The notes beneath the pieces are model-generated. The model made no database searches. It worked only from the letters and a program-made list of their open reading frames with translations, and was not told where the DNA came from. Made by a program: the position numbers and the translations under genes. Of a DNA stretch of 64,000 bases, positions 45,735-57,420 are shown in pieces. Within the stretch, counting starts at the first letter, position 1; the number at the start of each line of letters is the position of its first letter. Origin of the DNA: Dichetophora obliterata (lineage: Eukaryota > Arthropoda > Insecta > Diptera > Sciomyzidae); assembly GCA_963920525.1 (NCBI GenBank), contig OY986435.1, positions 263,812,962 through 263,876,961 of the forward strand. The letters run 5' to 3'.

Positions 45735-46441
45735 GCTCTGAAATAATAGGCCGCACAGCCTAGGAATTCAGTACTCGACCACGATTTACACATGCCGTTT
45801 CACTGATCAAATTTTATGGGCGTTAAACAAGGGGGAGTGGCTTATCCCACACAATCCAAATTTGTGATATCGAATAGCTTTGGAAGCATAGGTCGTACTG
45901 CCTTGGAATTCGTTATTCGACCACAATTTACACGTTATGTTTCACTAATAACATTTTATGGGCGCAGTAAAATGGGACGTGGCACCTTCCATGCAGCCCA
46001 AATTTGCGATATCGATTTGCTTTAGAGTTACAGGTCGCACAACCCTGGAATTCAGTATTCGACCTCAATTTACAAACGCAGTTTTACTGATAAGGTTTTA
46101 TGGGTGTTTTACAAGGGGGCATGGTACCTCCCATAAAGCCCCAGTTTGCGATGCAATGCAATTTCGAATTGCTCTAGAATTATAGGTCGCACAGTCTTGG
46201 AATTCTTCTTTCGGTATTCGACCACAATATACACGTATCGTTTCACTGATAACATTTTATGGGTGCTGTACAAGAGGGCGTGGAACCTCTCATACAACGT
46301 AAAATTGTGATATCGAATAGTTTTGGAGTTATAGTTCGCACAGACTCGGAATTCAGCATTCGAACTCAATTTACACATGCAGGTTCACTGATAACATTTT
46401 ATGAAAGATTGGAAATGGGGGCGTGGCTGCAACGTGCCTGA
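45735..46441. repeat. 142-bp tandem array, five units
   Basis: The landmark TTTTATG(GGCG/GGTG) precedes positions 45816, 45958, 46100, 46259 and 46401, giving spacings of 142, 142, 159 and 142. Each unit has GATATCGAATAG-like, GGTCGCACAG-like, GGAATTC, TTCGACC and AATTTACAC blocks. Open frames starting at the ATGGG landmarks are by-products of the repeat. One extra partial unit lies left of the 6.56-kb insertion. Confidence 0.85.
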
Positions 46442-48953
46442 TTTCTGCTTGTATAATATAATTTTTAAAATTATTTATTTTTTTATATCAGATGACATGA
46501 ATGAGTTGTGCGATGGAGGCCGTTTGGGTACCTTTTTTCAACGTGACGTTGAAGTTGCAACGGCGTATTGACAACTTACATTACACTTTTATGAACCGAA
46601 AACAATTTTTTCCTACACTTTAGGCCGCATTCGCAGTGAACGATTTTTTCTGAGCAGAGCCGAAAAAAATCATTGGAGCAATAGAGAGCGCAAGTCATGC
46701 ATCTCTTTTGTTCCAATGCGTTTTTCACCTCTGAAAACTTCAATCTGGTAAAATTATAGCAATAACTCACACATTAAAATATAATAAATAAGAATTTAAC
46801 CTTTTAATTTGCGTTTAAAAAGAATTGTTGGCTTTACTAAGAATATATTTTATCTAATTTTTACAAATAAATTGTAACCTTTAACTTAATTAATGATTAT
46901 TATCACTAATATTTTATTTTAACTAGAATTAAAAATTAATTTTGTATATGGACTATAATAAAACATAATTGCAGTTTTAATTTTTTGTGTATATTGTATG
47001 ATTAAAATTTAATGTAACAAATGTAGGTACTATTGTGTTTACATAAATGTTTTTAAAATAAAATTTCAAATTTTTGCCTCAAGTAAAACTTTCAAATATA
47101 TCAAAAAGGTATATTTTAAAAAAATCATATCTCTATGAAAAATCAAAATAACAGAACCAAACTTAAAAGCATTTGAAGACTAAGGTAGGGGCTATATTTC
47201 CTAAAAGTTTCAGATTTTTGTCAGTTCCTTTCATTTTAGGCAGTCCCGTTTAGGCAAACATACAAGTTTTAGGGATCAAAGTAGGACCTTTTTAAAAATT
47301 TAAATTTTTAAAGGTTTTTTAAAAGAATATGTTAGTCCAGAGAATTTAAACTATGCATTCCTTAACTAGAGTACAAGTACTACATGGCTGATAAAAATAA
47401 GCGGTCCTAAACTAATAGTTTGGGCACTGAACCTAATGCAATATTTTTAAATCAACAAATCTTATCAACTTTTCAACGGTTTACCATTTAATGGTTAATT
47501 TTAAAAATCAGATAACTCTATGTTTATTATGAGAAGAACATCTTTTAAGAAGCAAATAAAATTAATTGGTAATTATACATGTTTCAAAAAAATGTTTCAG
47601 CCTACTTAAGAAGACTAAGAAAATCGCTCAATTTCGTATTTCGAATGGGTGCCTATCCGAAGAACGGTAATTAAAAAAATATATGACTACGTTTTTAATC
47701 TTTACTACGTAAGATACCAGTCAGATCATACTTAAATTTTTTTAATGAATGACCCTAAAGGAATGACCCTAAGTCCAAATTAAAAAATAAAAATATTTTT
47801 TTTTTCGGAGCTGGGTCCACTTCCCCGAATGCGTCAGGAGATGGTCAAAATCAAGTTTAATGACATGCATTCTCAAAAAATCGCTTCTAGCAGGCTTTTT
47901 TAGAGTCGCGAGAGAGGATGACCTTGAACATTTTTTCGTTTCATAGACAAAAGTTAATGGGTATAGATAAGAGTGCCTACAAAATCTATATGAATCCCTG
48001 CTTTTGCCCACTGGGTCGAATTCCAAATCGATTTTGAACATTTTTTTAAGATATCTAGAAAACTAATATTATATTAGTTATCTTGTTTGATTTTTAACTG
48101 GTGGACAAAATAATTAATAAACATTAAATTTATTTACAGATCACTTCGATGAAATATGTCAATGATTTAAGGTGGAGATTTTAACAGCAATTTTATACAT
48201 GAATGTTCACTTCAACAGTTGCTTTTTGAAACATATCATTTACGAATGGTTAACTATCCAAATACTTGCACAAAGTCTATAAGAGACAACTAATGATGCA
48301 GAGTTTGCTAGACTTTTTGATGATTTTTGAAATATACGTTCGCTATTTAAGTTACACTCTAACAAAAATTCACCAAAATTAACTGCAATAATTGCTGGCA
48401 ACTGATTGCCTACATTTATTGTCGTTAAATCCCATGATTCAATTATTAGAAGGTTATTCGTATTTTTTGACGTATGCTTATTTTTTATAAACAAACATAT
48501 TTTGACAAACTGCTAACAGTGTTTTGTGCTGTTCGAAAAAAAAGGTATGTTTCAGTGTTTCGTTGTGTAGTTTTCTAGTGTAGTAGTTTTTCAATGATTT
48601 CTTTCCAAGTTAATAAGAAAAAGAAACTATGTAGGTGTTGCGTCGTAAGTGTATGCTATGTTGTATGTATATTCTAGGAATTTAGAAAGCTCCTTTGCAA
48701 ATTTCAAATAAAAAGTTATTTTTGCCATTGTTCAAAACCTTATTAGTGAATTTTATTAATTGAAAGTGTAATTTAGAAGAAAGTTAGTCAAGGCAAAAAA
48801 CAAATTATAAAGAAATACTAGCGGTATTCAATGAAAGCCGTGTTGTCGATGTAAACAGCGTATGTTCGGTAAGTTTACAGCAGCGAAATTTGCAATAATA
48901 AAATTGTAAGGGATTAAACATACGCAGCTAGCGGCACAAAAACGTGGTGTATA
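46442..48953. other. AT-rich non-coding stretch
   Basis: No terminal repeats, exons or RNA genes recognised. Short frames are scattered and of biased composition. Confidence 0.55.
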
Positions 48954-50125
48954 CATAATGTGACCAACATTTTGAAAGCAAAAAGAAGTACACGCACATA
49001 CTTTAAAAAGAGACACAAAAGAAGTACATAGAATAAATATGGAATTACAAAATAGAAGTACATCCACAAAAAATAATGAAGACATTAAACGATGCATGAA
49101 TAAATTCATTAAACAAACAGTTTAATTTATATGAGATTCAAAATTAGATCCAGCTTACAATTGATTGCTTATTAAAGTAGTAGTCCACCAGTTTGACGAA
49201 TTCAAAAAATTAATTTTTTTAATTTTTTGCAATAGAATATAAAAATTAAATCTTAAAAATATACTCTAAAAGTCTTAGACCTAAATTGAAAATATTTTTA
49301 AAGTTTTAAATATTTTTAAATATTTAATTTAACGCATACTAAAGTGCTGTTAAAACTTTAAACACGTTTTTTTCGAAACCACGTTTTCGAAACTTTGGGG
49401 AAACACTAACTAAAAACTATTCGACCAATTTGGTTAAAAATTTCACCTGTTATTTAAGGCATACATATCTTGTTCCGGAACTTTAAAACAATCAATTTTT
49501 CAATAAGTTAATTTTTAAACATATTAAAAGAAGTTAGATTTAAAAAATTTTTCACAAGTTCGCCATTTTTTATTTGTTTTTTTAAATATACATATCATAG
49601 AAAAGTGCACTACAATAAAGCTTGCAGAACGATATTCTCTTTGATTTTTTTATTTCAGATGAACACGTAAGGCTGGGTGTTTCCCCCCAAAAAACACACC
49701 TTCTTTCGAGTACTCTTCTTTGATACAGATAACTATAAGCAAATTAATGTACAATCAAGTCAAAGAAAATTCTTTTGCACACTTTACGATATCAATAAAA
49801 ACATGTTAAAATTTGAATACGATCGCATTTTATTTTGTTATTTAAAAAATTTATGAAAAAATCAACATTTCGGTCGTCACACTGGGCCGTCACCTCAAAA
49901 TAAATAAAGTTACTGGAATCGAGTACAGAAACAATTTTAAATAATTTTTTGCAGTAGTTAGAGAGGTGTATTTTGAATAGATTTACGGAAAAATTGTCAA
50001 AATGAGTCAAAAAGAAGTACAACAAGTAAAAAGAAGTTCTTTTAGCGTACTTTGATAAAAGAAGTACAGCGAGAAAAAAAAAGAAGTAAAACACTCCCAA
50101 AAGGAGTACGGTTGGTCACATTATG
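48954..50125. mobile_element. Inverted-repeat element, CATAATGTGACCAAC ends
   Basis: The left end CATAATGTGACCAAC and right end GTTGGTCACATTATG match over 15 bp, with TATA on both outer sides. Just inside both ends, AGAAGTAC-type motifs recur in the same orientation (about 48986, 49019, 49053 and 50013, 50061, 50081), like subterminal binding sites. The 1.17-kb interior has no transposase. hAT-like in style, but the duplication is only TA or TATA by eye. Confidence 0.65.
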
Positions 50126-51114
50126 TATACAGTACATATAATGCGTATTATACGACCGTGGTTTCATTTTTGTTTTGACGAATTTTTGTTTTTTTCTCTT
50201 TCTTAACAATTTAAAAAATTATAAATGCACTTACCCTTAATGGATCTAAAATTTCTGTAAAGTTCCTAATAATTTTGTGATGGCAATTTCTTTTTAATAC
50301 AATTACGCAATTAACTCGATTAATTAACTTATTTAGAACACGCCACTAAACGCTCTTGTTTAGGTCTCATAGTTACGTTTAATGTGTTTATTAAAATAAA
50401 CGAACAAAATTATATATATTTTTGTATTTCAATTACTTACATATTTATTAACATAATTTACATTGAAGTTATTAAATAAAAATAATTTAAAAAGTTATTA
50501 ATGCACTAAGAAATCGGTGCAATGAAAGTACTAGAACAAAATTAATAGTAGTCAATATAGTACCAATTAGTATGATATTTGTGCAACCGTGTGCATTTTT
50601 AGCTCTAATGACATTGCTCTCATGATTTTTTTCTGCTCTCATTTTCAAATAAGCATACCAATTTGAGAAAACGTAAAAAATACGAATAACCTTATAATAA
50701 TTGAATCATGGTTATATCCAATAGAGCAAATTTATAAATATTTATCGTTAAAAATGCGTGAATCCTCTCACCTACAACTATTTCTTTCGCTCTCCTGTAA
50801 AAACTCTCTTCTAAAATTATTTCTTCCAATCTTGTCTGCGCTTATAAAAAAAAGCTAGAAATGCTAGAAAGTGAAGTCTCTCAAGTAAGTTTTGAATATG
50901 GCAACAACAACAACTCTGTATAGAGTCAATAACTCAGCAGAAGGCGCTACTCTTTCCTACTTTAGTAGGCTTGAGTAATTAAGCTGTGACCAATCTACTG
51001 TTAAAGTTGTATATAATTGGACACTTGTTCGAATAAACTCTTTGAAATCATATGACGTTAAAGTAGAGGTGTTTATTTAAGGGCAAGCGTAAAATACCTC
51101 TGCTGGAGCGTTTT
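50126..51114. other. Non-coding, nothing recognised
   Basis: AT-rich. No supported feature. Confidence 0.55.
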
Positions 51115-51610
51115 TAGGAGTATCTGAGCGAGAACACGCTGAAATAGTGTGAAAAGTAGGCAAAATACATGGTAGAAGAATACAGGTAGATGCACTAGAT
51201 GAGAGCATACTGCCGGAAATGTCAAAACGAAGTAAAAGTTTTTATTTATTTTCTTTTGTTTCCATTCGCCACACAGGTAAATTTGACAGACACGGCAGTA
51301 TGGAAAGAGAGCACAGTCAGCGCTGCATATACCTCTATCCTTATACCATGGGAAAATATACATATTTTAAGACTCTCTGAGCGAAAACACGCTGAAATAG
51401 CGTGAAAAAATATAAAATATATATATTTTAGAATTCTCTGAGCGAAAACACGCTGGAATAGTGTGAAATGTAGAGTATATATATATTTTAAGGCTCTCTG
51501 AGCAAAAGCACGCTGAAATAGCGTGAAAAGTAGATAATTATACATATTTTCAGACTCTCTGAGCGAAAATACGCTCAAATAGCGTGAATAGTAGAGTAAA
51601 TATACATATT
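51115..51610. repeat. 60-bp minisatellite, five units, split by an insertion
   Basis: TCTGAGCGAAAACACGCTGA, AATAGCGTGAAAA and a TA-rich tail repeat near 51115, 51376, 51437, 51497 and 51558. Units contain the small inverted pair CACGCT/AGCGTG. The first and second units are separated by the P-like element at 51168-51350. Confidence 0.85.
51168..51350. mobile_element. P-like non-autonomous element 3 (183 bp)
   Basis: It starts CATGGTAGAAGAATACAGGT then AGATGCA, and ends TGCATATACCTCTATCC then TTATACCATG, an imperfect inverse. Inner arms CATACTGCCG...TGTCAAA also pair. The flanking octamers are GCAAAATA and GGAAAATA (7 of 8). It sits within a minisatellite unit. The ends are a diverged form of those at 17747 and 33862. 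Confidence 0.75.
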
Positions 51611-51863
51611 TTGGAATAAGACGCTAATTTTCAGACAAAATTGAAAAAACTCACTGCATAGCGTGGTTTTTTTACAAAATCGCCAATAAATGTCGTGAAA
51701 TTTCACAACATTTACTGTAGAGATTTTTCAATCAGTTTTTAGAGTGTATCATAAGCCAATAATTTCTTTAATAAAATTTCATAATAATAACACGGTGTAA
51801 CAAAATTCTAGAACATAAGATAACTGCATTCTTGGGTTTTTAGTCCACCCTCGAATTTAGATA
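51611..51863. other. Short non-coding stretch
   Basis: Nothing recognised. Confidence 0.5.
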
Positions 51864-51865
51864 TA

Positions 51866-53441
51866 CAGTGGTGGAAAAAATAATAGAAACAACATTAAAA
51901 TTTGTTTGAATAGCTTCCTTGCGTAAATTGAAACATTCCAATTTGATGTTCACTACTGTAACTCAAAGTTAACTAACGGTACATTTTGTGGCTACTTGCA
52001 TTTGCTTCTTTTTCAAATCATTTTCATTTAAAATTCGTTTGAAAGAAACAGGCACGTGTTTGATTTGGAAAAAAAATAGAAACAAGTTCAGTTTTTGCGT
52101 TTGATCTGGTAAGTAAAATTTTAAACTATTTTTTTAAGCGAGTTTTATATATAGATAGTCCTTAAAATACAAAACTTTATTATTTCGCCAGCTTTTTATA
52201 TGAAAATTTTTTACAAAATTAACTGCAATGGGGCGTGGAAACCACTCAACTGAAACGGAGCAGAAACTAATAAAAAATCTTCGCAAAAGTGGAAAAACAA
52301 TGGAAGAAATTGCGAAAATGATGAAATGCTCAAAGAAAAAGGTTTTTACTGCAATTCATGCTGGGAAAAAAGCTGAGAACAGGGGTGGAAAGCGAAAAAC
52401 CACAGAACGCCAGGACAAACTGTTGGTACGTTGCAGTAGAGTAAGCCCTTTTAAATCTTCTGAGGAACTAAAAAGGGATTTAAATATCGAAGTTACCAGT
52501 AGAACTATCAGAAACAGATTAAGAGAAGCAAATTTGCCGGCAAGAAATCCACGAAAGGTCCCATTCTTATCCGCAAAGAACATTAAACTGCGACTTGCGT
52601 TTGCTAAACGACACGTCGACCGATTAAATTGGAAAAATGTCTTGTGGTCGGACGAAACACACATTCGGCCTATGACCCAAAGTACACCAAAAAAACTCTT
52701 AAACATGGCGGAGGGTCTATCATGTTATGGGGCTGTTTTTCCTCAAACGGTGTGGGTCCAATTTATTTGATAGATACAAAAATGTGTGCACCAGATTATG
52801 TCAATATATTACAGACAACGATGCTTCCATTCGCGGAAGAGGAAATGCCTCTTAAATGGGAATTCATGCAGGACAACGATCCAAAGCATTCATCGAAGCT
52901 CGTAAAGAAGTGGTTTAGCGACAATAGTGTTCAGGTAATGGAGTGGCCATCGCAATCACCGGACCTTAACCCCATTGAACATCTATGGCGGGTCTTGAAG
53001 AAACGGCTGGGTGACTTTAGAGCACGAAATAAACAACAACTTTGGGAAAAAGTCAAGGAGAAATGGTATTCAATACCGCCGCGAACATGCGAAAATCTAG
53101 TGAATTCTATGAATCGTAGATGTATTGAAGTAATACGAAAAAAAGGCGGGTCCACCAAGTATTAAGTTAAAATAATTTTGATTTCTTGTATACTATATGG
53201 AATGATAAAATATTTTTTTTTTATTTTTGTTTCTATTATTTTTTCCAATAGTAAATTGGAAAATATAACAGATTTTTATGTTAAGTTATGTTAATGTTGA
53301 ATTTCATTAATTTTTCGATAGACAATGTAAGTAAAGAAAATATTTGCATACTTCTTTTTTTTTAAGTTATTAAATAAAAAAAATGTATAAAAAAATATAT
53401 AAAAAAATTTTGCTTGTTTCTATTATTTTTTTCCACCACTG
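51866..53441 (+). mobile_element. Tc1 element, 1576 bp, IR/DR ends
   Basis: Outer ends CAGTGGTGGAAAAAATAATA, continuing GAAACAA, are inverted at 51866 and 53441 with TA on both sides. A second, inner copy of the AAAAAATA(AT)AGAAACAA motif lies near 52065-52085 and its inverse near 53228-53252, giving the long inverted-repeat/direct-repeat layout known from several fly Tc1 families (S, Paris, Minos-like). Length is normal for Tc1. Confidence 0.92.
52228..53165 (+). pseudogene. Tc1 transposase, DD34E, internally damaged
   Basis: ATG at 52228 (MGRGNHSTETEQKLIKNL) opens a paired helix-turn-helix DNA-binding region (residues ~1-110) with SSEELKRDL and SRTIRNRLREANL. The first catalytic Asp is in NVLWSDETHI. 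The frame is then lost near 52670. The other frame (52629-53165) resumes with YDPKYTKKTLKHGGGSIMLW. By comparison with the family, roughly 20 residues between these blocks are gone, so a deletion plus frame change is the lesion. The second Asp is in FMQDNDPKHSS and the Glu in SPDLNPIEHLW, 34 residues apart. The end is KKGGSTKY followed by TAA. Otherwise clean, so inactivation looks recent. Confidence 0.93.
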
Positions 53442-53635
53442 TATATAAGTGTTGATTCAACTGTACAACTTTGTTGTTTTGAATATTAAAGAAAAAAAAA
53501 CAACAAATTAAATTCAAAGTTGAAAAATTTACAAAATAATTAAAAATTTCGTAACGTTTTCATCCGTAACTGCTTCAATCCTTCAGACACTAGAAAGTTT
53601 AAATACGGTAGAGAAGGTCTGTTTTTTTGTGTTTT

Positions 53636-53838
53636 ACTTGACAAATAAATTTAAAAATTACAAACGTTTTCTAACCACTCTATTTTGTAAAACGAAAATG
53701 CACACCAACACTCGCAAGACACGAGAAGCAATTGAATTTTATATGGACAAAAGTATTGCTTCTCGTTGGTGTGCATTTTCGTTTTACAAAATAGAGTGGT
53801 TAGAAGACGTTTGTAATTTTTAAATTTATTTGTCAAGT
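53636..53838. mobile_element. 203-bp hairpin MITE
   Basis: ACTTGACAAATAAATTTAAA at the left is mirrored by TTTAAATTTATTTGTCAAGT at the right. Pairing continues through TTACAAACG, CCACTCTATTTTGTAAAACG and AAAATGCACACCAAC with one or two differences, around a loop near 53720-53760. Both strands give an open frame for that reason alone. Class unknown. Confidence 0.88.
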
Positions 53839-56699
53839 CCTCTTACAAGCTGTCCCATAGTGCGAAGGGTGGCAGCAAGCACGCAATGCATTAAATTCTC
53901 TTCATTATTTTGGCGTTTATCTTGATGTATAAAAATAAATTAAGCGCATTCCGGGTGGGCGCTGCTATAAAAATGTCGAAGTAGTACGAACATGTCCTGA
54001 GTGCACAAGAAACACGTCGCATTGATATCCTGTCATACGATTATATTTCTGTTTTTTTTTTTCTGTTGAGCACTGTTCTGTTTCACATGCTTGTTGAAAT
54101 TTTTAATTCGGGAAATAAAAGAAAGCAGAGAAATTCTTATGGCTGTCGAATTTGGCGCGAATTAACACAACTTCCCTGAAGCGTTGCAATCGTCGTGTTT
54201 TTTTAGGCGCTTTTTCTGTCGAATTGCGGCAGAAATCGTGCTAGAATGTAAAATGTAAAAATGAAGACGTGTAACAAGGAACAGGGAGGAAAAAATAAAA
54301 ACGAAATAAATGGAGCTCTGCTCTAATTCGTTTTTTACCTGTTTCACATTTATTTGATTCAACAACTGCTGGTGTTGTAATTGTTAATGTATGTTGGTGA
54401 TGTTTTAGGTTGTTGTTGTTACTGGTGATTTCAAAACTCACATGTTTTTGAAGCTTATGTAATTCCTTTGAGCCTGCTTGTCTGCGTTTGTGTGTGTGTG
54501 TTTGTGCGCTTGAGTGAATCTCGCTTACTTACTCAATTGCTAAAGCTTTCGCTTGCTAGAGGAACACACCGCTTTGAGCGCAGCGCTTGTTACGTGACTC
54601 AATTACAAAGGATTTATTTTTCATATTCTGTTTAGCTATAAATTAGAAAAACGTCTATCTTTTTTTCTGTTTGCTTTTTTTACCAGATCAAGATTTGTTT
54701 TTGTTTGTCTAACTGTCTGTCAACTTTCACTGTGTACTGTTTTAAATGGTATTTTCATGTTTAAAAATCACGTTGTATTCCCAGTAGAGAAATCTTTAAT
54801 GAATCATGCACGATTTCTCTTCATCTTTGACGATTCGGTCATATATTTCCTTGACGGCAATCTCGTATAAAAGTTCCAAATTCATGCACGGTTTGAAAAC
54901 TTTTCGTTTTCGATGAACGAAAACAAGAAAGGTTTGTTAAAGAATTATCAGCAAGTGTATCTCATGCAGTCAGTTGCTTTAAGAAATCATCATGATACTT
55001 TCGTGCACGATGCCTTGGACTGCAGGGTTTCTTTATATTTTGAACAAAAAACACGCTCCTGCTTACACACACACATATACATTTACACACAGCATAATAT
55101 TGAAAGCGCTTGTGTGGTTGAAGTGAGCTGAACAGAGTAACATATGATTCGGACGGACTTTTGCAATCATCTTTTTTAGTCTAAAATACCAGTGTGTCAT
55201 ACGGATCCGTTTCGAATCCGAGATGGAAATGCTTCTTTGTATATTTAATTCGAAAAGGGTTGAATTTCAGATCTGAAACTGATCCCTTTTCATATGAAAT
55301 TTCCCTCAAAACGGCAAATCGCTGTTTCCATTTTTTCGGTTTGTCTCGGACTCGGAAAATGGACGAAACGAACTCGATTTTTTTAAAATAATTCGGATTC
55401 AAAACGAATCGATAACGTAAAGCCTAGATTAAAAATATTGTTTTTTTTTATTTTTTTTATTTTATTTGATATATTATGAATCAATCAAAAATCTGTAATG
55501 TCTTTCTAAATAATTTAAGATCTTTTTGTACACAATTTAAGATCTCTAACATGTTTCTTAATCTGAAATATTTTATTTTCGCCAACTTGGCTTTTTATAT
55601 TACATTCTAAATAAATGACATAGAATTAAAATGAAATTAAAGTGGAAAATTACAATGTAAGACTTACATCTTATAAGTACTATATTTTTTAAATATCTAG
55701 TTCAAAATTTTTAACCAAAAATTTAAAATTTTAACTTTAGACTAGTCTCAGAGAACAAACATGACATACAAAAAGTCAGAACAGTATTGGATAGTTTATT
55801 TAATTATCTGTGAGATGACATACTAATGATTGCTTTTTATGAAACAGCTTAGTTTCTAGAGTAGAAAAAATGGTCCAAAGTCTAAAAAATGCACATCACC
55901 CTGTATCTCATAAACTTGACCTATTAGAGCAAAACTGAGTATAGACGTAGAATCAGGCATAGAATCAGTAAAAAGTTCTTCTAGGAAATTATTTCAGGTC
56001 TCTGGATAAAAAAACTTGCAGACTGCTGTTATTCACTTAAATATAAGCAATACTTAACTTTGATTTTGTTCATATAAATACTTATGCAACTGCAACTTTG
56101 TCAATTTCAAAGTTGATATTCTTCTTATGAGGGCAATGATTTTGGTTGCAAAACAAACAGAGAAAAATTTTTATTGTAAAGAAAAAGTGACATTTTTAAG
56201 TAAAAAGTTACTTTTTTAAATCTTTTTGGAATGATTTTGATTTTCTGAATTTATCTGAACAATGGGCCACACCCATTTTTTAAAAATGCTTTATGTAGTA
56301 GTTTTAAAAAAAGGAATAAACATTTGATAATAAAATCTCAATCCTTGGATGGAGAATGAATTTATTATTTTGTATTGTTTTTATTAATGTTAAAATATTC
56401 CAAAAGCTTAAAGAACGAAATTTGATATTTAAACATCTTTCTTAAAAATAAAGATCAAGTGTAAAAACTTGTCCCATCGAATGAAAACCAAACCTATCTT
56501 CCATACAAATTCACTTGATAAAACTAGTTATTTCTCTTAAAGTCACAAAATTTAATCAATTTAATTGAAATTTTGCACATAAGCTTTGATTATTGATATT
56601 CAATCTAGACTGAAGTTTCATAACATTGAATAAAAACTACTCCTGAGTCCCAAGCAAACTGACGTTATCCGAGAAAAAATAAAAACTTTTTTAGCTAGG
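53839..56699. other. Non-coding stretch
   Basis: No exon, element end or RNA gene recognised. 54480-54500 and 55066-55095 have GT/CA runs. Confidence 0.5.
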
Positions 56700-57065
56700 C
56701 TAAGCAGCGGCCGTACAAGGCCTAAATTTTAATATTTTTCTCGGCCTTACGAGGGTCGCACAAGGTTCCTTTGCAGGAATTTTTGGCCAAACAGCAACCG
56801 TACAGAGGCCATTTTTAAATAACCTCGACTGTTCATCGGCCGATCAGTGATTATTCCACAACGAAAATGAGCAGCTTTTTTTAACTAAATGTAAATACAA
56901 AAAAAAAAAATTATTTTGCGCCACACACAAGTGGCGATATTATCAACATCAGCATCGCCGAGTAAAGCTTGTTTTTGTTGTTGCGAATACATTTGCTGTT
57001 AACTGAGAGCTTTTGAAAATTTGGAGACGTACAACGGGCGTTCAGCGGCCGTAGATCTTAACTTA
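56700..57065. repeat. GC-richer segment with repeated CGGCCGTA motifs
   Basis: AGCAGCGGCCGTACAAGGCC (about 56702), CAACCGTACAGAGGCC (about 56782) and TTCAGCGGCCGTAGATC (about 57040) recur in an AT-rich region, with GGCCTAA / TTAGGCC near the two ends. Possibly an old repeat; class unknown. Confidence 0.4.
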
Positions 57066-57184
57066 GGCCAGATCTGTTAAAATAAGTACAAATATAAGTA
57101 TAAGTACAAGTACCTAGGTACTTAAAAAATAAGTACTAAGTATAAGTACAAAAAATATAAATATAAATAAACTGGCCATTTCTG

Positions 57185-57320
57185 CCCTTGGAAGGACTTT
57201 GACCTAGCTTTTATTGATCAATTGTACATGATTTGATAATGAAATTTGCTTCTATACTTATACTTGAAATTTTCCAGTTCAAGTACTGTACTTTCAAGTA
57301 CTTTGTTAAGTACATGGTGA
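57185..57320. repeat. Dispersed repeat, inverted copy at 62750-62870
   Basis: GTACATGATTTGATAATGAA, TTTGCTTCTATACTTATACT, AAGTACTGTACTTTCAAGTA and CTTTGTTAAGTAC reappear reverse-complemented at 62750-62870. Upstream, 57080-57150 is rich in AAGTA(C/T) steps. Confidence 0.7.
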
Positions 57321-57420
57321 ATTTTGTAAAACATTTAATAATTCAATATTCAAAAAATAAAAATGCATTAGTTTGTTAAAGATTTCAGCAACTTATTATT
57401 TTTAATTTAAGAAACTTAGT

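Larger units (their letters stand above)
38819..46441 (+). mobile_element. Helitron-like element (DINE/HINE type), interrupted
   Basis: The head at 38819 is TCTATATAAATAAATCAATT, with CACTTGAGAACGCCTGAACC-GATTTGG, a style common at Helitron-like 5' ends. It leads into a partial 142-bp repeat unit (39110-39172: GGGGGCGTGGAACCTCTTAT, GCGATATCGAATAGCTCT). That repeat resumes at 45735 as a five-unit array. The break is filled by a 6.56-kb insertion (39173-45734). Short central tandem repeats are a known trait of DINE-1-like elements. No 3' hairpin-CTAG end was located past 46441, so the far boundary is a guess. Confidence 0.5.

Noticed and set aside
45816..46441. Several ATG-started frames at 142-bp spacing
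   Set aside because: They arise because each tandem unit contains ATGGG(C/T)G; the frames are not conserved between units.
53629..53836. Matching open frames on both strands
   Set aside because: A consequence of the 203-bp palindrome.
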